Source: Planctomycetota bacterium
Lineage (GTDB): Bacteria > Planctomycetota > Phycisphaerae > SM23-33
Assembly (NCBI GenBank): GCA_022705325.1
Contig: JAKJER010000002.1
Coordinates: 126,891-190,890 of the forward strand
Length of the DNA stretch: 64,000 nucleotides
Direction of reading: 5' to 3'
The notes under the pieces are model-generated. The model was not told where the DNA came from. It ran no database searches and saw only the letters and a program-made list of their open reading frames with translations. This document shows positions 40,982-50,199 of this stretch, piece after piece. The position numbers and the translations under genes are program-made. The first letter of the stretch is position 1; each line of letters starts with the position of its first letter.

Positions 40982-41308
40982 CTATCCGCGATGTCTGGAC
41001 GATCCGGTCGCTCGAGCCTTGCAGTAATCCCCCCAACGGTCGGCCAGCAGGGGGCACCGCCCGCGAGGCACGACCATCCAGCGGAACTGGGCGCGGACGC
41101 TGGCGGCGTCGGTGATGAACCCCGTGCCGTTGGGGCAACGGACGGCATAGAAGCCGCTCACGTCGCTGCGCCAGACGTTGGCGCTTGCTGAAGAGATGGC
41201 CCACGCCTGGGCGTCGGTGCTCAACAGGAAGACCGCGCTGCCGACGAGCAGCAAAGCCAGCACGGACACCAGCGGCAACCAGGCCTTGAACGTTCTGCGA
41301 TTGCTCAT
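40982..41308 (-). CDS. Possible small membrane-anchored protein
   Basis: The 108-residue frame from ATG 41308 begins MSNRRTFKAWLPLVSVLALL with one hydrophobic helix (12-32). A short soluble part has paired Cys (RCPNGTGF, GRCPLLADRWGDYC). No Shine-Dalgarno is evident and codon use is not strongly biased, so it could be a non-gene. No family is recognised. Confidence 0.35.
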   Translation of the reverse strand: MSNRRTFKAWLPLVSVLALLLVGSAVFLLSTDAQAWAISSASANVWRSDVSGFYAVRCPNGTGFITDAASVRAQFRWMVVPRGRCPLLADRWGDYCKARATGSSRHRG

Positions 41309-41752
41309 ATCTGTTGTACGCCGCCAGGAGAACGTCGCATCCCCGGCAAGAGGCCGACTGCCCAGCCAACGTGGCGGGACCAGGCTAGGAGCGCGAGCCT
41401 CCGGGAACCTGCGGGAACATACGATGCAGCGGCGGCTCATGACGGGTGGGACGACATTTAGGTGGAAAAGCCCCCCAAGGCCCCTTCCGCACGACATAAC
41501 ATTGATTATCGGACGTGCCAGATGCCCCAGATAGGCCAGACAGGACGATTTCGCCCACATCAGAACATGACTCCGGCCGCGAGCCTCTTCTCGGTCCTTT
41601 AGACGTTTGGGAGGTCACGCTGGGCAAGAGTCACGTCCGCTGCGGCTCGCAGGCCCCGCCCGCGCGGCGTTCGCGAGGCGTGCGGCGTGTGGCGGACTGC
41701 GGGGATCATCAGCCATTCGAATGTGAGCGTTGCCGGATTTGAGGGGTTCTTA
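41309..41752. other. 444-base non-coding stretch upstream of purF
   Basis: Nothing convincing was found on either strand. A short ORF at 41515-41742 has poor codon structure. There are GC-rich self-complementary patches, for example AGGCT...AGCCT near 41382-41400, but I could not fit a known riboswitch. The purF promoter begins at its right edge. Confidence 0.5.
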
Positions 41753-41781
41753 TTGAGTCGGAGGCGTCCTCGTGGTATGCT
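41753..41781 (+). promoter_or_regulatory. Promoter of purF
   Basis: TTGAGT (41753-41758), 17 bases, then TATGCT (41776-41781). The leader is 24 bases, with GGAAGGA before ATG 41806. No PurR-like operator was recognised. Confidence 0.7.
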
Positions 41782-41805
41782 TCGCCTTTACCACGGAAGG
41801 AACGC

Positions 41806-43407
41806 ATGAGCGAAGACCTCCATCATGAGTGCGGCGTGGCGGGGTTGTACTGGTTGGACAAACCGGCGGGCAAGGCGGGACGGGTCAGCAGGCTGATCTC
41901 CGAGGGCAACGTTACGCCCCTGATGCCGGCGATGTTGCTGGACCTGCAGAATCGCGGGCAGTTGGCCAGCGGGATGAGCAGCTACAATCCGCGCCGCTCG
42001 CAGTTGCTGGACACCTACAAGGAGATCGGCACGGTCATCGAGGCGTTTCGAATGTCTCACCCGGCCAAGCACCAGTCGATCCTCACCCAGTACGCCGGCC
42101 GGGCCGTCATCGGCCACACGCGCTATGCCACCAGCGGCGCCGACGACACGCGATACGCCCAGCCCTTCGAGCGCCCCCACGGGCGGCTGTGGAAATGGTT
42201 CGCCTTCGCGTTCAACGGCAATCTCGCCAACTACGCCGAACTGCGCGACCGCCTGCTGCGCCGCAAGGACTATCACTTCACGCTCAACACCGACACCGAG
42301 ATCGTCATGCACGCGTTAGGCTATCGCCTGCGAGGCGACAGCCTGCCCAGCCTGCGCAACGTGATGGCCTCCATGGCCCGCGAGTTCGACGGCGCCTACA
42401 ACATCGTTTTTCTGGACGGCCAGGGGCGCATGTTCATCGCCCGCGACCCGCTGGGCATTCGACCGATGAACTGGGCCGTTGACGGGCGGCTGTTCGCCAC
42501 CGCCAGCGAGTCGGTCGCGCTGGCCAACATGGGCTTTACCGACATCCGCAGCTTCGAGCCCGGCGAGATGGCCGTCGTCGAGAACGGGCAGCTTCGCTTC
42601 GAGCGGTTCGCCCCGCGCAAGCGGCACGCGCATTGTTTCTTCGAGTGGGTCTACTTCTCCAACGTCGCCAGCACCATCGACAATACCAGCGTCTACCTGG
42701 CCCGGGCCCGCTCGGGCGAGCGCCTGGCCGAGGTCGAAGACCAGAAGATGGACGCCTCGTGCATCGTGGTCCCCGTGCCCGACACCGCCAAGGCCGCCGC
42801 CGACGCGTTCGCATTCCGTATGGGTATTCCGTGCGTGGAGGGTCTCATCCGCAACCGCTACGTCGGGCGGACGTTCATCCAGCCCAAGACCACGCGCGGC
42901 GACTCCGCCAAGAGCAAGTACACCCCCCTGCCGCGGGTGCTGGAGGGCAAGCGGGTGTTCATCATCGAGGACTCGATCGTCCGCTCGACGACGCTGGCCA
43001 CGCTGGTCGAGCAGATCCTCAAGCGGGGCGGGGCCCGCGAGGTCCACGTCCGCGTCGCCTGCCCCCCTATCGTGGCCCCCTGCTTCTACGGCATCGACAT
43101 GTCCACGCTGGGCGAGTTGTTCGCCCCTCGTCACCTGCCGCCCAACTACAACGGCGAGCCCGACCAGGCCACCCTGGAGCGCATGGCCAAGGCCCTGGGC
43201 ATCAACAGCCTGCGATATCTTACCGTGCCGGACCTGGGACCCTGCCTCAACGTCGACGGCCACGACCTCTGCAACGGCTGCGTCACCGGCCAATACCCCA
43301 CCGACTGGGGCCGGCGCCTCATCCGCTCCGCCCGGCGCAACCTCAACTCCGGCCGCGAGGGCCGCACCTACGAGCCCGGCCGGACGCGAGCCTGCCGGAA
43401 GCTGTAA
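41806..43407 (+). CDS. purF: Amidophosphoribosyltransferase
   Basis: The 533-residue enzyme makes phosphoribosylamine from PRPP and glutamine, the first step of purine synthesis. The glutaminase domain begins HHECGVAGLYW with Cys 9 as the nucleophile, so an 8-residue propeptide must be removed. Glutaminase features HTRYATSGAD and FNGNLANYAELR follow. The PRPP loop VFIIEDSIVRSTT is at about 384-396. Near the C-terminus are the Cys residues of DLGPCLN and DLCNGCVTGQYP. It is the catalytically competent member of a pair; its paralogue is at 45024. Confidence 0.95.
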   Translation: MSEDLHHECGVAGLYWLDKPAGKAGRVSRLISEGNVTPLMPAMLLDLQNRGQLASGMSSYNPRRSQLLDTYKEIGTVIEAFRMSHPAKHQSILTQYAGRAVIGHTRYATSGADDTRYAQPFERPHGRLWKWFAFAFNGNLANYAELRDRLLRRKDYHFTLNTDTEIVMHALGYRLRGDSLPSLRNVMASMAREFDGAYNIVFLDGQGRMFIARDPLGIRPMNWAVDGRLFATASESVALANMGFTDIRSFEPGEMAVVENGQLRFERFAPRKRHAHCFFEWVYFSNVASTIDNTSVYLARARSGERLAEVEDQKMDASCIVVPVPDTAKAAADAFAFRMGIPCVEGLIRNRYVGRTFIQPKTTRGDSAKSKYTPLPRVLEGKRVFIIEDSIVRSTTLATLVEQILKRGGAREVHVRVACPPIVAPCFYGIDMSTLGELFAPRHLPPNYNGEPDQATLERMAKALGINSLRYLTVPDLGPCLNVDGHDLCNGCVTGQYPTDWGRRLIRSARRNLNSGREGRTYEPGRTRACRKL

Positions 43408-43649
43408 GCGATCCCACAGCAACGCCAGCGCCAATGGTGGCAACATCTTAGGAGTCTTATCAGCTCGTCCAACTCTCACTTCCCGGTTTGGCCGTCACGT
43501 GTATGTATGACGGGTAATCGCGGACCCTTTTCAGGGGGCATCAGATCAGTCCGATTCTCTTGCGGGTGATCTGAAGGATTCCTATACACAAAGACAGTCA
43601 TCGCTCTCGTTCCTGCGGATACATATCCGCCACCCACAGGAACATCGCC
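43408..43649. other. Non-coding stretch after purF (gap 43408-43779)
   Basis: No clear gene. A 99-residue minus-strand frame (43476-43775, TTG start) contains VPVGGGYVSAGTRAMTVFVY, a pattern sometimes seen in secreted proteins, but it overlaps the promoter region of the next gene and lacks a ribosome site. The stretch is less G+C-rich than the genes on either side of it. Confidence 0.4.
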
Positions 43650-43678
43650 TTGACGGCACTGCCCAGCGACTATAGCAT
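43650..43678 (+). promoter_or_regulatory. Promoter of the low-G+C membrane-protein gene
   Basis: TTGACG (43650-43655), 17 bases, then TAGCAT (43673-43678). The leader is about 100 bases to ATG 43780. Confidence 0.6.
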
Positions 43679-43779
43679 AGCGTATTGTTGCTTTCTCACA
43701 TTCTCTCCCGGGCCGCCAAGCCCCTGTCGGAAAGGCGGCACGTGCCTGTGCCCCCATTTGGGCAGAATAGGACAAAGCA

Positions 43780-44664
43780 ATGTGGACTGGCGACGAAGAC
43801 TTTATGCGAATGGAGTATGAGAAGCTCCGTGATGAGATTCTATCTCTGAAGAAATGTCAGGTTCAAATCGTGCATCTTGCGATTCTGTTGCTTGCGGCTG
43901 TCTTTTCGGGTGTAGGCTATATTCTCTCAAAGGACGGTCCTCCTTCCGCCGGCATCGTAGGTGCATTCTTGCTTGCGAGTCTGCTGCCATCCATAATGCC
44001 CATTCTTGCGTGGCTGATCGTCCACAAGAGCCGTAGCACCTTTCGCTGTATTGCCTGGACAAGGATAATTGACTGCTATCGGACCAACGATTCCCGCATT
44101 GGCGGCAGGCGATACACTGGTTACGAAAGTGCATTTGCTGTCCTTCGCAGATGTGTCTGGTGCCAAGGGCGAGGCTCTCCCATGAGAACAGTTGTAGAGA
44201 TCATAAAGTCGGTGTTGGACCCCCGGTATAGGTGGAAGTCAATTCTTAGGGGGTACCGGCGAGCGTGCAGAAGTTGCGGGGTTCAGCGATCCGCAAGTCC
44301 GCCTAGGAACGTGAAGTCGCAAGGGGCGGTGGGAAACTACTACACGGTGGTCACAATTATGTTGCTGACCTTCGGTCTTATGGGGCTGATCTTGGCGCTG
44401 TTTCTGTACGTGTACGCATGTTCCTTGGCCCAGACATATGTCGTCTATCTCGCGGTATGTGGCGGGCTCCTCTTGGTTCTCGTGATCGGATACTATCTTC
44501 TTTTCGCATGCTATCTGCTCAACGAAGCTGATGCCCAATTAAAGGGAATTCCCTTCTCTATTCAAGCTCATGTGGAGATGTTCTTGTGTGCCATTGCATC
44601 GCCAGGCAAGGTTGGAGCAAAGGAGATGAAAACGGTGGTAGAACCTAACGGTCCGGCGACTTGA
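43780..44664 (+). CDS. Low-G+C four-helix membrane protein of unknown function
   Basis: The 294-residue product has a coiled N-terminus (MEYEKLRDEILSLKK). It then has two hydrophobic helices (about 31-48 and 60-82), a Cys/Arg-rich middle (RCVWCQGRG, RACRSCGVQR) and two more helices (about 190-215 and 222-245). Its codons are visibly richer in A/T at third positions than the surrounding genes. It sits between two PurF-type genes with its own promoter. Similar N-terminal coil-plus-helix proteins occur in defence-related loci, but I see no partner. Probably acquired; function unknown. Confidence 0.6.
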   Translation: MWTGDEDFMRMEYEKLRDEILSLKKCQVQIVHLAILLLAAVFSGVGYILSKDGPPSAGIVGAFLLASLLPSIMPILAWLIVHKSRSTFRCIAWTRIIDCYRTNDSRIGGRRYTGYESAFAVLRRCVWCQGRGSPMRTVVEIIKSVLDPRYRWKSILRGYRRACRSCGVQRSASPPRNVKSQGAVGNYYTVVTIMLLTFGLMGLILALFLYVYACSLAQTYVVYLAVCGGLLLVLVIGYYLLFACYLLNEADAQLKGIPFSIQAHVEMFLCAIASPGKVGAKEMKTVVEPNGPAT

Positions 44665-44883
44665 CGGGCTGTTCTTGTGAAGGGGTGGACATGGCCGTGG
44701 GCTACCCTCTTCTGGGAGTCGGGCAAGTCAGGACGTGTAGTTAGTGCCGGAGGGATTGAGCAACGGCTCCAAGCGATCCGCCCGCCGTCTCCTGACAGCC
44801 GCGCCCTTCCACAACCCGCCTCTAAAAGGGCAGGTCCGCTCGTCCGCTCCTCATGGGCGAATCCGCAATCGCCGCCCTTGTCC
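44665..44883. other. Non-coding stretch between the membrane-protein gene and the PurF-like gene
   Basis: No ORF with plausible codon use was seen and no terminator was found. The stretch ends at the promoter that begins at 44884. Confidence 0.5.
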
Positions 44884-44912
44884 TTGCTTTCGTCCGGGCC
44901 GCGCCGTATAAG
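44884..44912 (+). promoter_or_regulatory. Promoter of the PurF-like gene
   Basis: TTGCTT (44884-44889), 17 bases, then TATAAG (44907-44912). The leader is about 110 bases. Confidence 0.6.
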
Positions 44913-45023
44913 GCCCTCTTACCGAATTTCAACCGTTGTTTCGCACGGGCATGACCGGACGGACGGACCCCCGGCCCCGGGCGACGGCGTGGCCCCTGGC
45001 ACCCTTTGGGAAAAGGAACAATC

Positions 45024-46436
45024 ATGGGCGGCTTCTTCGGCGTGGTCTGCGCGCAGGATTGCGTGCAGGACCTGTTCTACGGCACGGACTACCACTCGCA
45101 CCTGGGCACCAAGCGCGGCGGACTGACGGTCCTCAACTCAGCCGGCTACCAGCGGTTCATCCACAACATCGAGAACGCCCAGTTCCGCTCGAAGTTCGAG
45201 GACGACATCGCCAAGATGCACGGCCAGTCGGGCATCGGCGTGATCAGCGACCACGAGGACCAGCCCCTGCTGATCGCCTCGCACCTGGGCGACTACGCCA
45301 TCGTCACCGTGGGCAAGGTGGCCAACGCCGACGCCCTGGCCGCTCGGGCCTTCGTGCGAAAGTCCACCCACTTCGCCGAACTGAGCGGGGCGGAGATCAA
45401 CCCCACCGAGATCGTCGCCACGCTCATCAACGAGGGCGGATCGTTCGCCGAGGGCCTGGCCATTGCCCAGGAACGGATCGAAGGGTCCTGCTCGATCCTG
45501 CTGCTCACCCGCGAGGGCATCTACGCCGCCCGCGACCGGCTGGGGCGGACCCCCATCGTCATCGGGCGTAAGGACGGCGCGTGGGCGGCCACGCTCGAGA
45601 CGTGCGCCTTCCCGAACCTCGACTACGAGATCGACCGCTACCTCGGTCCGGGCGAGATCGTCCGCATCACGGCCGCCGGCGTGGAGCAGCTTAAGCCGCC
45701 CGGCGAGCACATGCAGATCTGCACCTTCCTGTGGGTGTATTACGGCTATCCCGCCAGCAACTACGAGGGCATCAACGTCGAGGCGTCGCGCAACCGTTGC
45801 GGGGCGGCCCTGGCCAGGCGCGAGAAGCTCGAACTGGACATCGTCGCGGGCATCCCCGACAGCGGCACCGGCCACGCCCTGGGCTACGCCGGCGAGGCCC
45901 GCATCCCCTACCGCCGCCCGTTCGTCAAGTACACCCCCACCTGGCCGCGCAGCTTCATGCCCCAGAACCAGGCCGTCCGAGACCTCGTCGCCCGCATGAA
46001 GCTCGTGCCCATCCGCGAGTTGATCGACGGCCAGCGCCTGCTCTTCTGCGAGGACTCCATCGTCCGCGGCACGCAGCTTCGCGACACGATCCAGCGGCTC
46101 TACGCGTGCGGGGCCCGCGAGGTCCACATGCGCCCCGCGTGCCCGCCGCTGGTGCACGGCTGCCGGTTCCTCAATTTCTCCCGCTCGCGCAGCGAGCTGG
46201 ACCTGGCCGGGCGGCGCGCCATCCAGGAAATCGAGGGGCGCGACGACGCCAACCTCGACCAGTACGCCGACCCCGACAGCCCCCGCCACGCCGAGATGAC
46301 CGAGGTCATCCGCAAGCGGCTCAACCTGACCTCCCTGCGCTACCAGAGACTCGACGACCTGGTCGCGGCCATCGGCATGCCGAAAGAAAAACTCTGCACG
46401 CTGTGCTGGGACGGCTGCACCGGCTGCTCCGTTTGA
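45024..46436 (+). CDS. PurF paralogue lacking the catalytic N-terminal Cys
   Basis: The 470-residue product starts MGGFFGVVCAQDC, where true PurF has Cys at the start of the mature protein. Gly replaces it; a nearby Cys (C9 or C13) is in the wrong place. ATG 45024 has AAAAGGA upstream; the earlier ATG (45006) is less likely. The PRPP segment LLFCEDSIVRGTQL (340-) and DYHSHLGTKRGG are intact. C-terminal Cys cluster: LCTLCWDGCTGC. Similar paralogues occur with purF in other anaerobes. It may use ammonia, transfer another group, or be regulatory. Confidence 0.85.
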   Translation: MGGFFGVVCAQDCVQDLFYGTDYHSHLGTKRGGLTVLNSAGYQRFIHNIENAQFRSKFEDDIAKMHGQSGIGVISDHEDQPLLIASHLGDYAIVTVGKVANADALAARAFVRKSTHFAELSGAEINPTEIVATLINEGGSFAEGLAIAQERIEGSCSILLLTREGIYAARDRLGRTPIVIGRKDGAWAATLETCAFPNLDYEIDRYLGPGEIVRITAAGVEQLKPPGEHMQICTFLWVYYGYPASNYEGINVEASRNRCGAALARREKLELDIVAGIPDSGTGHALGYAGEARIPYRRPFVKYTPTWPRSFMPQNQAVRDLVARMKLVPIRELIDGQRLLFCEDSIVRGTQLRDTIQRLYACGAREVHMRPACPPLVHGCRFLNFSRSRSELDLAGRRAIQEIEGRDDANLDQYADPDSPRHAEMTEVIRKRLNLTSLRYQRLDDLVAAIGMPKEKLCTLCWDGCTGCSV

Positions 46437-46468
46437 GCTAGAATGGTTCGTACGGAACGGAGAGCGAC

Positions 46469-47008
46469 ATGGCCAAACAGAAGATCGCCTACACGGACCA
46501 CTTTGCCGCCGTCATGAACACGCTGACCAGCAGCGGGGTGCTGGTGGGCGCCTACGACGCCGCGGGCAAGGGCAACCTCATGACCATCGGCTGGGGCGCC
46601 ATCGGCAGCATCTGGGGCCTGCCCGCCTGGATCATTCTCGTCCGCCCCAGCCGCTACACCTACCGGTGCATCGAACACAGCGGCTGCTTCACCGTCAACG
46701 TGCCCACCGCGGACATGCACATGGCCTGCGCCGTCTGCGGGTCCACCAGCGGGCGCACCCGCGACAAGTTCGCCGACTGCAAGCTGACCGACGAGAAGGC
46801 CCAGACCGTGCTCGCCCCCGCGGTGGCGGAGGCGGCCATCATCTACGAGTGCCAGGTCGTCCACCGCAACGACGTCCAGCCCGAGCGCCTCGACGGCGAG
46901 ATCATCTCCGGCGCCTATACCGCGGGCGACTTCCATCGTTTATACTATGGCAAGATCCTCGCCGTCCGCGCAGAAGCCGACGCGGGCGATCGCCTTCGAT
47001 CCGTGTAG
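46469..47008 (+). CDS. Flavin reductase-like FMN-binding protein
   Basis: The 179-residue product resembles the flavin reductase/FlaRed family. Landmarks are NLMTIGWGAIGSIWGLPAWIILVRPSRYTY, GCFTVNVPTADMHMACAVCGSTSGR and VVHRND. It would bind FMN and reduce it with NAD(P)H or transfer electrons. It contains a Cys pair (CAVC) in the middle, not typical of all members. The start at ATG 46469 has GGAGAGCGAC upstream and a TAGAAT -10-like site 25 bases before it. Confidence 0.8.
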   Translation: MAKQKIAYTDHFAAVMNTLTSSGVLVGAYDAAGKGNLMTIGWGAIGSIWGLPAWIILVRPSRYTYRCIEHSGCFTVNVPTADMHMACAVCGSTSGRTRDKFADCKLTDEKAQTVLAPAVAEAAIIYECQVVHRNDVQPERLDGEIISGAYTAGDFHRLYYGKILAVRAEADAGDRLRSV

Positions 47009-47065
47009 CGGGAGAGCCCCGCCTGCCAAGCCTGGCAGGGCGCTCACCGTGCTCAGGAGATTGTC

Positions 47066-47929
47066 ATGCGGTGCACCCTGCTGGCCCTGGCTGCCTTGTC
47101 CCTCACGACGACGTCGCTCCTGTCCGCCCCGCCGGCGGTCAAGCTCCAGGACGACCCCCCCACCGTCAAGACGCCCAAGAGCGGCGACCTCACCGGACGG
47201 ATCGCCAACCCCGCCAAGGTGGCCGACCTCTCGCTCGTCTCCCGCGCCACGCGCCAGACCTACACGCCCAAGACCTGGGATCGCGCCGCCGGGCGGTTCA
47301 CCTTCGCCTCCCTCCCCGGCGACGCACGCTACGATCTGATCATCAAGACCACCGACGGCCGGCAGATCGAGGGCATCGACCTGGACTTCTGCGATCTCCG
47401 CATGGTCCGCATGGCCGCCGAACGCCGCAAGGAGTTGGGCCTGCCCCCGGAGCGCACCCAGAAGTTCAGCGCCGACGACGCCAAGGCCATCACCGAGTGG
47501 ATCTCCAAGCTTCAGGACTTCATGGAAATCCGGCGCCCGCTCTACATCCACGGCGACGGGCGGCGCTGCACCGTGCTGCTGGAACTCATGCGGACCCGCG
47601 AGCACTACGCCGGCTCGGGGCAGTTCGTCTGGCGCGTCGAGCTGTGGTACTTCCAGAACGAGTACGGCGGCTGGGAGAAGGTCCCCAACCAGGAGCGCGT
47701 CCTGAGACGCAACCGGATCGCGCCGGGCGAGTGGAGCAAGATCCACCTGGAGTACTTCCCCGAGCTCAGCGCCCAGGTGGACCAGGCCGGCTACTGCCGC
47801 CCCATCGAGTTCACCATCCCCGACAAGGGCGACCTCTCCCGCGGCCGCCTGCCCAACACCCAGCCCGAGGTCAAGACCCCCCCGCACATCTCGGGCCTGG
47901 ACGTGAAGGGCGACGGCGACAACAACTGA
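47066..47929 (+). CDS. Secreted hypothetical protein
   Basis: The 287-residue product has a signal peptide ending near SLLSA. A beta-rich segment follows (DLTGRIANPAKVADLSLVSRATRQTY, SLPGDARYDLIIKTTDGRQIEGID), and then a helical part (DDAKAITEWISKLQDFMEI). A Tyr/Trp-rich segment, FVWRVELWYFQNEYGG, lies in the middle. It probably lies outside the cytoplasm. It is close behind the flavin reductase gene, perhaps by chance. No family recognised. Confidence 0.68.
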   Translation: MRCTLLALAALSLTTTSLLSAPPAVKLQDDPPTVKTPKSGDLTGRIANPAKVADLSLVSRATRQTYTPKTWDRAAGRFTFASLPGDARYDLIIKTTDGRQIEGIDLDFCDLRMVRMAAERRKELGLPPERTQKFSADDAKAITEWISKLQDFMEIRRPLYIHGDGRRCTVLLELMRTREHYAGSGQFVWRVELWYFQNEYGGWEKVPNQERVLRRNRIAPGEWSKIHLEYFPELSAQVDQAGYCRPIEFTIPDKGDLSRGRLPNTQPEVKTPPHISGLDVKGDGDNN

Positions 47930-48139
47930 TCCGCCACTCGCCCGTCCCCTTTGTCACCGCCCCGCGCGAGGGCTGCTTGACCCGCGGCTCAATCCTCCGC
48001 CCCGACAGCGGGAATCCGGACTCCATTTGACGCTCGCAGAAAGCCTGCCCGTTCCCGCAAGTTCCATTATCAGCCTGCGTTTTCCGAGATGACGTGGGTA
48101 GTCACACCAAAGCGAAGGTCCAAGAGAAAGGAGAATGCG

Positions 48140-50080
48140 ATGAAACCGAAGATGACGAGCATTGTGGTATGGCTGTGCGCGATCCTGGCGATCCTGGCGG
48201 CCCAGGCCGGGGCGGCCACGTATGTCTGGGACGGTGGCGACGTCGACGACGCCAACTGGGACAGCCCCGATAACTGGACGGCCGACTCGCTCTACCCGGA
48301 CGCCCTGGGCGACGTCGCCCAACTCACCGGGAACGTGCGCACCGCCGTTGCACTCAACGGCAATCGGGCACTGGGGTCGCTGGAGTTCACCGCGTACAGT
48401 CACTCGGGCAGCCAGCCCGGATTCGTTCTGGACACGACCAGCCTGAGGAACACCCTCACGCTGGCCGACGGCGGGACGATCATTTCGGCCGTGGGCGACT
48501 GGTTCATCCCGGCCCCGGTCATCCACAGCAACCTCGTGCTCAACGGGGCGGCGACCATTCAGATGAACATTAACGACGGCAACAACAAGTACATGGACTT
48601 CACCGGCACGATTACGGGATCGGGCCCGCTGACGCTGGGCACGACCCTGACGGGCACCCGAAGGGGGTACATTCGCCTCGACGGGACCAACACCTCCTTC
48701 AGCGGACAGGTCACGATCGACGGCGCGATGGCCGTCATGAACAACACCAGTTGCTTCGGAACCAACCCCACCGTCAACCTCCTCAACGACGCGAAGGTCG
48801 GGTCCATCCGGGGCTCCTACAACTACAACTTCATCGGCAGCGGCGCGTTGTACGCCTGGGGCGGCGTCACGCAGAACGGAACCATCGCGATCGCCAACGG
48901 CATGACCGCCACGCTGGACAGCGGCGGCGGGAACTCGTTCAACTGGAACGGGGCCATTTCGGGACAGGGCACGCTGGCCATTGTGGGCGGTTCCACCAAC
49001 GCGACTCCCATCACGCTGGGCGGCGCCGCCGCCAACACGTTCTCCGGCGGCCTCCAGGTCAGGCAAGGGTACGCCGCCCTCAACAAGACCGCCGGCCTGG
49101 ACGCCGTTGCCTGCGACGTGACCGTAGCCGGCTTCGGCCAGGCCAACAACAACCCCAAGGTGCTTCGCCTGGCCAACGACAACCAGATCAAGGACACAGC
49201 CGTCGTCACCCTGGGCCAGGACGGCACGGGCCAGGGCATCTTCCGGATGAACGGGCGGAACGATGCCATCGGCGGGCTGGCCAGCGGAGCGGCGGGCTCG
49301 GGCATCGTCGAGAACGAATCCGGAGCGTCCAACACCGGTACGCTGACGGTGGACGCAGCCAACGGCGCGACCTACGTCTTCTCCGGCGTCCTGCGGGACG
49401 GCGACGGCTCGGGCACTGACGGCGTGCTGGCCTTTGAGAAGAAGGGCCTCGGCACGCAGGTCCTCAGCGGAACCAACACCTACAGCGGGGCCACCACCGT
49501 CAGCGCCGGGCTGCTCCGCGTGGACGGGTCGCTCGGCGCCGGCAGCTCCGTCACCGTCACCGGCGGAAGCCTCGGCGGCGCCGGAACGGTCAACGGGCCG
49601 CTGATCGTCCAGACCGGCGGGGCCGTTGCTCCCGGCCTCAGCCCGGGCGCGCTTGCCCTCAACGCCTCCCTGCTCCTCCAGGGCTCGTACGACTGGGAAC
49701 TGGGTGACCTCAAGGACAATTCCGACGGCGCGGCCGGATCGGACTGGGACCTGATCGTGATGAACGGTGCTGGCGCCGACCTGATTGACGCCACGATCAA
49801 CCTGGCCGGGCTGGCGCCCTCGAGCGATCCGTTCTGGCAGGCGGCGCACACATGGACCATCTTGTCCGGGGCCGGACAAATCAACCTGACCGGCGGCGCC
49901 GTCACCGGATACGATGCAGACTTCGGCAGCTTTGCCTTGGCCCAGGGCAACGGAGAACTGCTCCTGAACTGGGAGGCCCGCTCCGAACAGTCCGACATCC
50001 CCGAGCCCGCCACCCTGACGTTGCTGGTCGTGACTGCGATAGGCCTCACCCGCTACCGCCGGCGTCGCAGCATTTGCTAG
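48140..50080 (+). CDS. PEP-CTERM protein with autotransporter-type beta-strand repeats
   Basis: The 646-residue product has a signal peptide (IVVWLCAILAILAAQAGAA). It then has a passenger built from G/N/T-rich strands such as TYVWDGGDVDDANWDSPDNW, LNGAATIQMNI and LSGTNTYSGATTVSAGLLRVDG. The C-terminus is a PEP-CTERM sorting signal: IPEPATLTLLVV, a hydrophobic stretch, then RYRRRRS. Exosortase, not in this window, would process it to the surface. AAGGAG lies upstream of the ATG. Probably a surface adhesin or matrix protein. Confidence 0.88.
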   Translation: MKPKMTSIVVWLCAILAILAAQAGAATYVWDGGDVDDANWDSPDNWTADSLYPDALGDVAQLTGNVRTAVALNGNRALGSLEFTAYSHSGSQPGFVLDTTSLRNTLTLADGGTIISAVGDWFIPAPVIHSNLVLNGAATIQMNINDGNNKYMDFTGTITGSGPLTLGTTLTGTRRGYIRLDGTNTSFSGQVTIDGAMAVMNNTSCFGTNPTVNLLNDAKVGSIRGSYNYNFIGSGALYAWGGVTQNGTIAIANGMTATLDSGGGNSFNWNGAISGQGTLAIVGGSTNATPITLGGAAANTFSGGLQVRQGYAALNKTAGLDAVACDVTVAGFGQANNNPKVLRLANDNQIKDTAVVTLGQDGTGQGIFRMNGRNDAIGGLASGAAGSGIVENESGASNTGTLTVDAANGATYVFSGVLRDGDGSGTDGVLAFEKKGLGTQVLSGTNTYSGATTVSAGLLRVDGSLGAGSSVTVTGGSLGGAGTVNGPLIVQTGGAVAPGLSPGALALNASLLLQGSYDWELGDLKDNSDGAAGSDWDLIVMNGAGADLIDATINLAGLAPSSDPFWQAAHTWTILSGAGQINLTGGAVTGYDADFGSFALAQGNGELLLNWEARSEQSDIPEPATLTLLVVTAIGLTRYRRRRSIC

Positions 50081-50133
50081 CCGGACCCGAAAGAAGGTCA
50101 GACGCACGCTCACATTCCTGCGGTCGTGCAGGC

Positions 50134-50152
50134 GCGGTCCTGCCAGGACCGC
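50134..50152. other. Stem-loop between the PEP-CTERM and DUF3604 genes
   Basis: GCGGTCCT (50134-50141) and AGGACCGC (50145-50152) form a perfect 8-bp stem with a 3-base loop. There is no T-run. It may be a weak terminator for the PEP-CTERM gene. Confidence 0.4.
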
Positions 50153-50199
50153 CTTGACCCCTGCGCAGGGATCGGGGAACATGCCCGCAGGAGCATGCG

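Noticed and set aside
41515..41742. 75-residue ORF upstream of purF
   Set aside because: Composition and codon use look non-coding, and no start signal is seen.
41309..41752. Possible riboswitch upstream of purF
   Set aside because: I could not match the conserved cores of purine, cyclic-di-GMP or cobalamin classes; only generic GC-rich stems were found.
43476..43775. 99-residue minus-strand ORF with a TTG start
   Set aside because: Overlaps the promoter of the 43780 gene, has no ribosome site and no family pattern beyond a short VGGGY motif.
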